Source of the DNA: Acetofilamentum sp. | GTDB lineage: Bacteria; Bacteroidota; Bacteroidia; Bacteroidales; DTU049 | Direction of reading: 5' to 3' | Assembly: GCA_020720525.1 (NCBI GenBank) | Contig: DYON01000008.1 | Location: 1-24,904 of the forward strand | Length of the DNA: 24,904 nt | In this document: positions 14,806 to 21,513 of the stretch, in pieces | How positions within the stretch are numbered: position 1 is the stretch's first letter | How the letters are laid out: each line of letters starts with the position of its first letter | The notes under the pieces: generated by a model | Seen by the model: the letters and a program-made list of their open reading frames with translations, nothing else | Told to the model about the DNA's origin: nothing | Database searches by the model: none | Made by a program: the position numbers and the translations under genes

Positions 14806-14824
14806 TTTTTTTAATAATTTTTTT

Positions 14825-15370
14825 ATGAACGATTTTTCGGCTTTCGAGAAGGACTTAAGCAAGGTAGAACGGATGTTTGCCAAACAAGCCGGACGCATTA
14901 TCGGGCGACTGGCAGTGAACCATTTTACACAGAACTTCGACGAGCAAGCGTTCGATGGGCAGCCTTGGGCAGATGTCAAACGCAGAGACCCGTCGAGTAC
15001 ATGGTACGGTTTTAAGTACGGAGCACACAGCAAAAAACCTGCTCGACATCCCTCACGTAAAGGCGTGAAACGGAAATACAAAGCCCGAAAAGATAATCCG
15101 ATTACCAATTACAGCCCGACGGCAAGGCAAACCCCTATATTGTCGAGCCAAAAAAGCGAGCTCGAAAACAGTATTACATTTGTGGTTAAAGGCACGACTG
15201 TAATCATTTTTAGCGATAAGCCTTATGCCAACGTGCACAACGAAGGTGGTCAAATAAAGGTGTTCGGTCGCAAAACCGCACGTATGCCTATGCGTAAGTT
15301 TATCGGTCAATCGGCCGCCTTAGACAAAAAACTGCACGATGCCATTCTTAAATTAACCGATTTAAAATAA
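14825..15370 (+). CDS. Phage virion morphogenesis protein (Mu gpG-like)
   Basis: A 181-residue protein. The order of segments fits the gpG tail-completion/virion morphogenesis family: an N-terminal helix (MNDFSAFEKDLSKVERMFAK), FTQNFDEQAFDGQPWADVKR, then RQTPILSSQKSELENSITF, SDKPYANVHNEGGQIKVFGR and MPMRKFIGQS near the C-terminus. The PxLxxxGxLxxSI and YAxxHNxGG motifs are seen here as PILSSQKSELENSI and YANVHNEGG. In Mu, gpG sits beside gpF in the same order. It probably acts at the head-tail join. The start ATG is at 14825 after an A/T-rich leader. Confidence 0.88.
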   Translation: MNDFSAFEKDLSKVERMFAKQAGRIIGRLAVNHFTQNFDEQAFDGQPWADVKRRDPSSTWYGFKYGAHSKKPARHPSRKGVKRKYKARKDNPITNYSPTARQTPILSSQKSELENSITFVVKGTTVIIFSDKPYANVHNEGGQIKVFGRKTARMPMRKFIGQSAALDKKLHDAILKLTDLK

Positions 15371-15375
15371 AAGCT

Positions 15376-15849
15376 ATGTACATTAATTATTACAACGCCA
15401 TTAAAACCCGAATTAATCAGCGTTTAAATACGATTAAAACAGTGGATTGGTTTAACGACCAATACAACCGATACCAGGAAACCAAAGCCCCGATATTGCC
15501 TGCCGTTTACGTTGAATTTGCGAACCCGTTGCAATGGGAAACCAAAGGCGACGGATTGCAAACCGCACCGGCTCAAATTACTCTGCATTTGGTCGTTTTT
15601 GACCTTATCGAACAAGCTGAGCCGAGCCTTGCACTGGCATCGGAATTGCATAAAATTATGCACCGCTTTAAGTTGAAAGAAAATAATGCCGACATCAGCA
15701 CTCCATTGATGCGTACCAGTTCGGAGATTGATATGCCATTCGACCAACTAAAAGTGATTAAGCTGAGCTACGATACGACACTGTTCGATACTTCGACGCT
15801 GCGAGTGTCCGTCGCAACAAACATGAATATTGATGTGGAACGAATATAG
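15376..15849 (+). CDS. Probable tail terminator / gp37-like protein
   Basis: A 157-residue protein, last gene of the rightward late operon, 5 nt after gpG. It begins MYINYYNAIKTRINQRLNTI, continues with a short beta segment (ILPAVYVEFANPLQWETKGD) and has TLHLVVFDLIEQAEPSLALA followed by an HKIMHRFKL helix. This alpha-beta order resembles tail terminator and DUF1834 (Mu gp37) proteins, and the position next to gpG is suitable. The call is by pattern and position; no catalytic motif is expected. Confidence 0.6.
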   Translation: MYINYYNAIKTRINQRLNTIKTVDWFNDQYNRYQETKAPILPAVYVEFANPLQWETKGDGLQTAPAQITLHLVVFDLIEQAEPSLALASELHKIMHRFKLKENNADISTPLMRTSSEIDMPFDQLKVIKLSYDTTLFDTSTLRVSVATNMNIDVERI

Positions 15850-15856
15850 AACGCAT

Positions 15857-15890
15857 AAAAAAAGCCCCGAAATTCGGAGCTTCTTTTTTT
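15857..15890. terminator. Bidirectional intrinsic terminator between convergent operons
   Basis: An A run (15857-15863), an interrupted hairpin GCCCCGA-AAT-TCGGAGC (15864-15880) and a T-rich run (15881-15890). The run of A on one side and T on the other allows termination from both directions. It lies between the rightward late operon (ends 15849) and the leftward early operon (ends 15956). Confidence 0.75.
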
Positions 15891-15955
15891 GATGAGACTA
15901 CCCTGTATGCAAGTTGCTAATTTACACTTTATTTTTTACCTCTGCAAGTGTTTGA

Positions 15956-16468
15956 TTACTTTTTTTTTGGAATATTTAATTTTTTATGGATACGCTCCTG
16001 CATCTCGCTTAGCCGTTTTGCTGCACCCTCGTCGCATGGCTGACGTTCGCACTCACGAAACCTTTCAATATCTTTGTTCCTGTTGTATTCCATAACCGCC
16101 TCAAATCGCTCATCGGCGTGCTTGTTGAGTTCCGTCATCAGCTTATTGACGTTCAATTTCCCGAAATGCTTTTCTTTTTTGATTGATCTGCATACATAGT
16201 AGATGTCTTCTAAGCTCATGTGCTGAAAATCTGAAGAACTGGTCTCTATCGCTAACTCTACAATCTGAAGGTCTGTGAGCTCACCACCAAAGCTTTCAGA
16301 TAAATCTTTGAACACAATCGCTGTTACTTTCTCTGTTTTGTCTTCGCCATAGGTTTTTTTCAGTTCAAACAAAGTAGGATAAGCATTCTCGACTATATTC
16401 TTTACCGATAGCTTACTAAAGTGGCGAATCAAATCTGTTTTAGAGGCTTGCTCTAAGGTCATTTGCAT
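15956..16468 (-). CDS. Uncharacterised early-operon protein (DUF6633-like)
   Basis: The last gene of the leftward early operon. The most likely start is ATG at 16468, preceded by an AAAGGG run; an ATG at 16498 would make it 180 residues and add more overlap with the previous gene. The body has KNIVENAYPTLFELKKTYGE, a FGGELTDLQIVELAIETSSS stretch, LEDIYYVCRSIKKEKHFGKL and a basic C-terminal coiled coil (DERFEAVMEYNRNKDIERF). I associate this with small proteins of Bacteroidota phages (DUF6633-like, from memory) that vaguely resemble replication accessory factors. Function unknown. Base usage here is more A/T-rich than in the MuA region. Confidence 0.6.
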   Translation of the reverse strand: MQMTLEQASKTDLIRHFSKLSVKNIVENAYPTLFELKKTYGEDKTEKVTAIVFKDLSESFGGELTDLQIVELAIETSSSDFQHMSLEDIYYVCRSIKKEKHFGKLNVNKLMTELNKHADERFEAVMEYNRNKDIERFRECERQPCDEGAAKRLSEMQERIHKKLNIPKKK

Positions 16469-16976
16469 AATGCCCTTTTGCTGAAGTGCTATTTCCATTT
16501 TTCAACAATCTTAAAATCGTGTTCAAATTGTGATTGATTTGCCTTAATTCCATTTGTTTACGGTAAAACTCGTCGATTTTATCCCAGCTCTTCAGAATCT
16601 GATCGAATAACGCAAGTGCCGATTCGCTATCCTTCTCGATTGATTCTAAATGGGCGATTATCTTCTTAACCGAAGCCCCTTCTATAGCACTCATGCGTGC
16701 TTTTATTCCTGTTTTTTTATAGTAGAACTCGTCGTATAAATCGATATAACGACTGAACATTGACCTCTGCTTAATTACTGGCATAATATCAACATTGGGG
16801 AAGCCGTGTGAGTGCAGATCCGCCTCTTTTTTTGGACAAAGAAATATCAGCTTGTTCCACTGCTCATCGCTTACTTTTGTGCGAATAAATTCAACCTTAT
16901 ATAATATTGAAGCCTTATAGCTTAGTATCATTTCTGCATCTGCAGAACCTGTAACGAGTACTTTGTATTGATTCAT
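16440..16976 (-). CDS. Uncharacterised early-operon protein
   Basis: A 178-residue protein starting MNQYKVLVTGSADAEMILSY at 16976, one base after the stop of the GemA-like gene. The N-terminal ~75 residues look like a small alpha/beta domain (YKVEFIRTKVSDEQWNKLIF, CPKKEADLHSHGFP). The C-terminal half is a helical coiled coil (SAIEGASVKKIIAHLESIEK onward). I recognise no family. Codon use and neighbours suggest a module shared with the preceding GemA-like and YopX-family genes. Confidence 0.6.
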   Translation of the reverse strand: MNQYKVLVTGSADAEMILSYKASILYKVEFIRTKVSDEQWNKLIFLCPKKEADLHSHGFPNVDIMPVIKQRSMFSRYIDLYDEFYYKKTGIKARMSAIEGASVKKIIAHLESIEKDSESALALFDQILKSWDKIDEFYRKQMELRQINHNLNTILRLLKNGNSTSAKGHYANDLRASL

Positions 16977-16977
16977 A

Positions 16978-17409
16978 TTAATGCTTTTTATTTTTTTTAT
17001 TGATTTCAATAACCCAACTGGCATAGACTTGCTCAACTTGACTGACAAGGTCGACAAGCTCCCGTTCAGTATGCTCTTGTAACTTTTTTTTGTGAACTGA
17101 GTATTTGAGTAGCCACTCCTCCATGTGTGCCTGTGTGTATCTCATTTGCGTTACCATGAGCGAATACACTTTTCGACGCATGTTGTTCGACGGTGTGTTT
17201 TGCCAATCGTCGAGACCATTGTGTACTTCTGGTTTTGGTGCAATTCTGTTGTTTAAGAAATGTAGGAATGCAAAATACTGCTTGTCTGTCAATTCGCGAA
17301 GGCTGTTCTTTTTTCCGTCTGTAAATTGAGATATCAGATCGGCACGGTCGATATCGGCACCTGTGCTCTTAATCTTTTTTTCGATTGCAAAATATGCTGA
17401 GTAGTTCAT
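16978..17409 (-). CDS. GemA/Mu gp16-like regulatory protein
   Basis: A 143-residue protein starting MNYSAYFAIEKKIKSTGADI at 17409. The pattern is an N-terminal helix, DRADLISQFTDGKKNSLREL, then LTDKQYFAFLHFLNNRIAPK, and a later helical region (NMRRKVYSLMVTQMRY) ending in a coiled coil. This follows the Mu gp16/GemA layout, in which a 'short helix - S-L-x-x-L-(T/S)-x-x-E/Q - helix' block precedes a C-terminal helix bundle. GemA modulates host gene expression and DNA topology in Mu. It is in the middle of the early operon, as in Mu. The similarity is weak and based on pattern. Confidence 0.55.
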   Translation of the reverse strand: MNYSAYFAIEKKIKSTGADIDRADLISQFTDGKKNSLRELTDKQYFAFLHFLNNRIAPKPEVHNGLDDWQNTPSNNMRRKVYSLMVTQMRYTQAHMEEWLLKYSVHKKKLQEHTERELVDLVSQVEQVYASWVIEINKKNKKH

Positions 17410-17443
17410 TGTTAAAATGGTAATTGTTCTTTTTTTGGTCTTT

Positions 17444-17827
17444 TTATCGAATCGACTTGATCTCGTAATCAAAATCTGACAACTCCTCGCTTAATAAATC
17501 CCCACTTGATTTGTCTTGATTAAATGAGTTGTCTAATTTCCAAGCTCCTGTTTTTTCGCACCAATAAACTTGCATTTTTGATTGTACCTGTTCGCCATCA
17601 ACATCTGTCCAATCGCTAAGTATATTACCCTCGAATATTTCTATCCCTTTTTTGTCTTTAAAACCCGTGAATTCTTGAACGGATTCGGGATCAACTTCGA
17701 ATGTATTGTGCTTTACCACAATAAAGTGCTTGTCTCCTTCTTTACAGTATCCGCCTTCTATTACTTCACCTTTTTTATAAGGGTTGCTCTCGTTGAGCAA
17801 ACTGCCTCTAAATTTTATCTCTCTCAT
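17444..17827 (-). CDS. YopX family protein
   Basis: A 127-residue protein starting MREIKFRGSLLNESNPYKKG at 17827. The YopX pattern is clear: the opening REIKFRG, then a V-I-E-G-G-Y segment, VDPESVQEFTGFKDKKGIEI and FEGNILSDW ('Q-(F/Y)-T-G-x-x-D-(K/x)-x-G-x-x-I-(F/Y)-E-G-D/N-I'). YopX-family proteins are common accessory genes of phages and phage-like elements, and their function is unknown. The ATG overlaps the TGA of the small zinc-finger gene (ATGA). Confidence 0.88.
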   Translation of the reverse strand: MREIKFRGSLLNESNPYKKGEVIEGGYCKEGDKHFIVVKHNTFEVDPESVQEFTGFKDKKGIEIFEGNILSDWTDVDGEQVQSKMQVYWCEKTGAWKLDNSFNQDKSSGDLLSEELSDFDYEIKSIR

Positions 17828-18060
17828 TGTTTGTTGTTTTGAAATTGATTCATTTTTTTCTCGTATAGTTCGCACGCTCTATCGTTTGATCGTACTCTTG
17901 CGTGTCCGTAGCTTGTTTTTTTGTCTTTCTTCAATTCGCAGTACTTCATTTTTCCGTACTGGTGCTTGTAGATGTGCGTACAGGTTCTGCACCTATTCGG
18001 TGATTCGATCGATTCCTGTTTTAGTTCGACGGTGTCGAACATGCTTAGCTGCTTGTACAT
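17824..18060 (-). CDS. Small Cys-rich (zinc-ribbon-like) protein
   Basis: A 78-residue protein with CRTC (C24-C27), a YCELKKDKKTSYGHARVR stretch and C63 in NDRACELYEK, giving a possible Cys4 zinc site. The opening MYKQLSMFDTVELKQES is polar, and ATG at residue 7 is an alternative start that would shorten the overlap with the preceding gene. Such small zinc proteins are frequent in Bacteroidota phage early operons; function unknown. Confidence 0.65.
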   Translation of the reverse strand: MYKQLSMFDTVELKQESIESPNRCRTCTHIYKHQYGKMKYCELKKDKKTSYGHARVRSNDRACELYEKKMNQFQNNKQ

Positions 18061-18190
18061 GTTTAATGTATTTTCGTAACCACCTCAATGTAGCCGACTC
18101 AAGCTCTCGAAAGCTCCCGACCTGCTGGTGCAAGTCGGGGCTGTGTATCTCTTTTGCGAAAGCTTCGAGTGTCGTTGCTTTTATTTTCAT
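17993..18190 (-). CDS. Small hypothetical protein
   Basis: A 65-residue frame starting MKIKATTLEAFAKEIHSPDL at 18190. Its ATG overlaps the TGA of the upstream membrane-protein gene (ATGA coupling), which supports real translation. It overlaps the next gene by about 68 nt, so either it ends in the overlap or the next gene starts later. The rest is basic (a RWLRKYIKHVQAAKHVRHRR stretch), suggesting nucleic-acid binding. Family unknown. Confidence 0.5.
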   Translation of the reverse strand: MKIKATTLEAFAKEIHSPDLHQQVGSFRELESATLRWLRKYIKHVQAAKHVRHRRTKTGIDRITE

Positions 18191-18444
18191 ATTATCATTT
18201 TTATGACATGTGCCATTAACGGCCCCGCTACACCTCCGACCATCGCCCCGGTGCTGTATATCAATCTGTCGATAATATTGCTTATCGCTATTTTTTTGAC
18301 ATTGATTGTCCACAGGTAGCTGATTAGGAAACTTGTAACCGCAACGGCTACCCACATCGAATTGCTCACAAAATAGATGTTAGCACTTACGAACAGCACT
18401 TGCATAAATGCAGTTCCGAATAACTTAATATCTTTCTTTTTCAT
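18187..18444 (-). CDS. Small membrane protein in the early operon
   Basis: An 85-residue protein with three hydrophobic stretches: residues ~9-27 (GTAFMQVLFVSANIYFVSN), ~30-47 and ~62-84 (STGAMVGGVAGPLMAHVI). The short basic start (MKKKDIKLF) suggests the N-terminus is inside. A membrane protein amid early replication and regulation genes could affect host entry or superinfection, but nothing in the sequence proves it. It overlaps the upstream HTH gene by 20 nt. Confidence 0.6.
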   Translation of the reverse strand: MKKKDIKLFGTAFMQVLFVSANIYFVSNSMWVAVAVTSFLISYLWTINVKKIAISNIIDRLIYSTGAMVGGVAGPLMAHVIKMII

Positions 18445-18643
18445 TTTTTGTTCTGAATAATATGTCGTTAATGGTTCGCTCGCTCAGGTAGAATTCCTCG
18501 CTCAACATTGCAAATATGGTGTCGTTTGTGTACATCTTTGTTTTGCCCTTATATCGCATGTTGCTCAATTGAGCGAAGCGTTTGAGTATCGCTTCGTTTC
18601 GCATACCGAGCCTCGATCCACGTTCTTGCTGTTTGCCCGACAT
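18425..18643 (-). CDS. Small HTH protein, possible Mor/C-like activator
   Basis: A 72-residue protein with ATG at 18643 (MSGKQQERGSRLGMRNEAIL); an earlier TTG at 18667 is weaker. The body (NEAILKRFAQLSNMRYKGKT ... TIFAMLSEEFYLSERTINDI) ends in a helix-turn-helix whose recognition helix is SERTINDIL. This is like small HTH proteins often seen in Bacteroidota phages and like the C-terminal HTH of Mor/C. It is a candidate regulator of the divergent late promoters, by analogy to Mu. That role is inferred. Confidence 0.6.
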   Translation of the reverse strand: MSGKQQERGSRLGMRNEAILKRFAQLSNMRYKGKTKMYTNDTIFAMLSEEFYLSERTINDILFRTKNEKERY

Positions 18644-18653
18644 ACCTTCGTTT

Positions 18654-19298
18654 TTAAATGCTTGCAAATGTCATGTTAATGGTATGCCATTTCCCATCTT
18701 CTTTGGCTACCTTAAACTCATAACCGTATCCTTTAAGGCGGTTCGAATAGCTCTCCTTAATTAGGTTGATTCCCTCTACCCATCGAGGGTCGGTATACTT
18801 GTCTTCGTGCTGAATTAGGTTCATCACTCTTGCGTATTCTAAGTCGCCCTCTTCGTTGCGTTCGACAAATGTCATTAAGATTTGGAACAGCTTTTTGTTA
18901 TGCTTTTTTACCGTTTCGTTAAGGAAATCTCGAATCATGCCGACGGCTTTCCCTGCTCGTTCGTCCCACTGCGGTTCGGTTCTGCGTATACGAATAACTC
19001 GTCGTGTACTGTCTGTGTGCGTGATGGCGAAACCGCCCTTGCTGTTACCTCGTAGTTTGCCGTAAGCTTCCAAATTGGATGCTTGATCGTCCATAGTTTC
19101 GTTACAGTAGGCTTTGAAATCGACCATCATTTGTTCGATGTCTACGGCCATGCCTATCATTTGCTCAATGACAAAGTCTCGGTGTTGTACATAAGCTTTA
19201 GCCTCTTTTTCTCGATCGGCTTGTGCTTGTTTTTTCTTTTCGGATAAAGCAGCTTCTATCTGCTCGATGGTCAGTCCTTGTAATGCCTCGATGTTCAT
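18654..19298 (-). CDS. DUF3164 family protein
   Basis: A 214-residue protein starting MNIEALQGLTIEQIEAALSE at 19298. An N-terminal coiled coil (KKKQAQADREKEAKAYVQHR) is followed by YCNETMDDQASNLEAYGKLR, a GGFAITHTDSTRRVIRIRRT beta segment, and helices up to DPRWVEGINLIKESYSNRLK. This is the pattern of DUF3164, a family almost restricted to Mu-like phages, encoded in the early region and of unknown function. Neighbours fit. The upstream in-frame sequence to 19373 has no convincing start. Confidence 0.88.
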   Translation of the reverse strand: MNIEALQGLTIEQIEAALSEKKKQAQADREKEAKAYVQHRDFVIEQMIGMAVDIEQMMVDFKAYCNETMDDQASNLEAYGKLRGNSKGGFAITHTDSTRRVIRIRRTEPQWDERAGKAVGMIRDFLNETVKKHNKKLFQILMTFVERNEEGDLEYARVMNLIQHEDKYTDPRWVEGINLIKESYSNRLKGYGYEFKVAKEDGKWHTINMTFASI

Positions 19299-19302
19299 AC
19301 AT

Positions 19303-19686
19303 TTACGGTTTATGTGATAAAATTTTGATGTAATTTTTGTGAAAATTGTTTTCGAAAGATGCGTCGTGTGCAATGGTGTTCATCATTTGCGAACTCCAGA
19401 ACTCGTGGGTCGGTTTTATATCTGTGGTTCTTACCATCAGCAAAAATCCGTTTTCGAATGCATTCCATTCGGTGGTGAACCATGCCCAAAAATTGGGGTC
19501 TGCAAAGTAAATCTTGCGATACTTTTCGAATGTGCTGCCGATTGGGTAAAGCTCGTCCATAAATCGGCAAGCTGATTCCACAAATACCATATTGTATTCG
19601 TCTTGTGTTATTCCGGTGAGCTTCATCACCGTGGCCATTTGCTCGTCTTTTTGCAGGCGTTGACGTGCGATTCGGGTTGCGTTCAT
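19303..19686 (-). CDS. Uncharacterised early-operon protein
   Basis: A 127-residue protein with ATG at 19686, overlapping the stop of the preceding P-loop gene by 4 nt. It starts MNATRIARQRLQKDEQMATV and has an aromatic-rich middle (FADPNFWAWFTTEWNAFENG). No motif was recognised. Its place between an ATPase and the DUF3164 gene suggests a role in phage transposition or DNA handling, but this is only context. Confidence 0.6.
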   Translation of the reverse strand: MNATRIARQRLQKDEQMATVMKLTGITQDEYNMVFVESACRFMDELYPIGSTFEKYRKIYFADPNFWAWFTTEWNAFENGFLLMVRTTDIKPTHEFWSSQMMNTIAHDASFENNFHKNYIKILSHKP

Positions 19687-20315
19687 GTGTTTGCTCTTGT
19701 TTTGTTATTATTCCAATAATCCTTTGCTCCTTTGTGCCATATGGTGAAGTCTGCACCGCCTCCGTAACGGCTTTTTATCTTGGCCACATAGCCCTCGACA
19801 AATATCTTGACGTCGGCATCGTACCGTACAAATTTGGCTACTCGGCCGTCGGGCAATCGTCCATCGGCATGTGAAATAAACACAAAAAGTTTGGTCTTGA
19901 ATTGCTCCTTTAGCTGCTTATACGCTTCCTTGTTTAAGCCCGAATATTGCAAGCTGTCGATAATGATCACATCGGGGCTTTTGGGTTGCTTTAGTCGTTC
20001 GATCAGCTCGTCCATCGGCTCACGGTCGAGAAACTTCACACGTCGTGCAACCTCTGTCAAACCATGTCGAACCGCACCGTCCTGCATCGACTTGCGGGTT
20101 CCCTCTTCGAGCGTATTATACACCACATGACCAAAACGGCTTATGTATTTCATGATCTGAATGGTAAAATCTGTTTTGCCGTGTCCGCTCTGCCCCCATA
20201 CGAGCCATACTCCCGACATCTCGGGTGTGCCTATTGCGTCCGCCCATTGCCCATCGAAAGCCATGGTCTTGAACTTCTTACTTAGCAGCGCCGCTATGCT
20301 GATGGCTCGTTTCAT
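19683..20315 (-). CDS. P-loop ATPase (RecA/DnaB-like fold)
   Basis: A 210-residue protein with Walker A GQSGHGKT (residues 41-48) and Walker B PDVIIID (residues 114-120), followed by a Q/S-rich strand (SLQYSGLNKEAYKQLK) and ISHADGRLPDG. The order GQSGxGKT, 'DVIIIDS-Q', 'SHADG' is like small RecA-fold ATPases that accompany replication or recombination genes. It starts at the base where the MuB-like gene ends, so MuB and this gene are coupled. It is additional to the canonical Mu early set; function not known. Confidence 0.78.
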   Translation of the reverse strand: MKRAISIAALLSKKFKTMAFDGQWADAIGTPEMSGVWLVWGQSGHGKTDFTIQIMKYISRFGHVVYNTLEEGTRKSMQDGAVRHGLTEVARRVKFLDREPMDELIERLKQPKSPDVIIIDSLQYSGLNKEAYKQLKEQFKTKLFVFISHADGRLPDGRVAKFVRYDADVKIFVEGYVAKIKSRYGGGADFTIWHKGAKDYWNNNKTRANT

Positions 20316-21187
20316 TAGGCGACGATTTTTGTTTTTTGTAACTCGGTTCTAAGTCTGCGAAGCGAACCTGCAGTCGAAACATACAATCGATTGAAGTCGC
20401 CATTGTATTGGTTCACTTTTGCCACCATCTGTATTTGCGTGCGGTTGAATTGGTCGAAGTCCTCTTTGCCGTCGGGGCTGGCTTTCTGATATCGTGTACC
20501 AAAGCGGTCGAACATTTCGGCATAGCCTACTTTTTTGTGCGATATGTGGGTTTCCATTTTGGCTTTTAGGCCATCGGCACCCATTAAGTACCATGCTGCC
20601 AATCCTTCGGTAGCGTTCCACAACGCTTTCAGTTCCAAAAACGCAGCATAGTCTAAATCCCCTGCCTCGTCGAGTATCACCAAAGCCTCGGTCATGTTTT
20701 GCATGTAAAACACCAAGTCGGCATACACGTCGGCATATCGTCCTGTACTGCCTACGCCAAATTCTTTGGCTATATTTCGGATTAGCTTTTGTTTGCTCTT
20801 GACTTGCGAGCAGTCGATGTATACCGTGTTGGCGTTGTTGGCCGCAAACACCTTGGCCGAGTGTGTTTTGCCTATGCCTGCACGGTCGCACAGCATCCGG
20901 CTTACGCTGTTGTTTTTGCAAAACGATAACTGATCGGTAATGTAGTCGAACACAGGGGTGTTGGCTGTTATCCAACGTGCTGCCTCGTGCATCTGTACGT
21001 CGAGCTTACGAGCGATGGCGATCCAATTGGCATCGCTGAGCACGGCCTCGAATTCGCCTTGCTTAATGCGTGAAAGTTGAGCAGGTTTTATGCCCAAGCT
21101 TATGGCTTGTTTGGCATCGGATGGGAAGTTTTTTCGGTTGCCGTTGATGGCATCAATAATGCGCGTTTTAAATTCTGTAGTCATCAT
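20315..21187 (-). CDS. MuB-like AAA+ transposition ATPase
   Basis: A 290-residue protein. Residues ~25-60 form an HTH-like region (AISLGIKPAQLSRIKQGEFE). Residues ~95-180 hold the AAA+ core: Walker A region DRAGIGKTHSAK (104-108 GIGKT) and Walker B ALVILDEAGDL (169-178). This N-terminal HTH plus AAA+ layout is that of MuB, which chooses target DNA and activates the MuA transposase. Two ATG codons at 21187 and 21184 are both possible. It sits in the early operon after MuA and a 79-residue gene. Confidence 0.92.
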   Translation of the reverse strand: MMTTEFKTRIIDAINGNRKNFPSDAKQAISLGIKPAQLSRIKQGEFEAVLSDANWIAIARKLDVQMHEAARWITANTPVFDYITDQLSFCKNNSVSRMLCDRAGIGKTHSAKVFAANNANTVYIDCSQVKSKQKLIRNIAKEFGVGSTGRYADVYADLVFYMQNMTEALVILDEAGDLDYAAFLELKALWNATEGLAAWYLMGADGLKAKMETHISHKKVGYAEMFDRFGTRYQKASPDGKEDFDQFNRTQIQMVAKVNQYNGDFNRLYVSTAGSLRRLRTELQKTKIVA

Positions 21188-21207
21188 GTTGTTTATGTAT
21201 TGAGTTG

Positions 21208-21447
21208 TTAATGGTGTTTTTTTGAAAAATACCCTAAGCCTGCAAGCGTTCCGGACACATGTTTTGAAATCAGCTTTGGAAGTATTTCAAACTCATTATT
21301 CAGTCTTTGCTCCAAGCTCGCCCGAAACTCACATTCACTTTCGGGGTGTTCGGTTAAATCTGTCTCGGGACGAGTGGGAACAATCGAAACTTCTACTTTC
21401 TCGATTAATCGATCAATGTTAATGCTGATGTTAATGGTGCTGTTCAT
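21208..21447 (-). CDS. Small hypothetical protein between MuA- and MuB-like genes
   Basis: A 79-residue protein starting MNSTINISINIDRLIEKVEV, followed by an acidic middle (TDLTEHPESECEFRASLEQR) and a short basic end. No family was recognised. It is separated from the MuA stop by 64 nt that include a hairpin terminator, so it starts a separately regulated part of the early operon. The ATAAACAAC leader motif lies 17 nt upstream. Confidence 0.5.
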   Translation of the reverse strand: MNSTINISINIDRLIEKVEVSIVPTRPETDLTEHPESECEFRASLEQRLNNEFEILPKLISKHVSGTLAGLGYFSKKHH

Positions 21448-21494
21448 CTGTTGAGTTGTTTATGTGTGTATTCGTTGAGTTGATCATACTTTTT

Positions 21495-21513
21495 AAAAAA
21501 AGGTCGAAGACCT
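21495..21513 (-). terminator. Hairpin terminator overlapping the MuA stop
   Basis: On the - strand, AGGTC-TTC-GACCT (21513-21501) is followed by a T run (21500-21495). The TAG stop of MuA is within or next to the stem. It should reduce read-through into the MuB group. Confidence 0.6.

Noticed and set aside
20349..20975. 208-residue minus-strand ORF in the MuB region
   Set aside because: It is an out-of-frame shadow of the MuB-like gene, with Arg/Gln/His-rich non-protein-like content.
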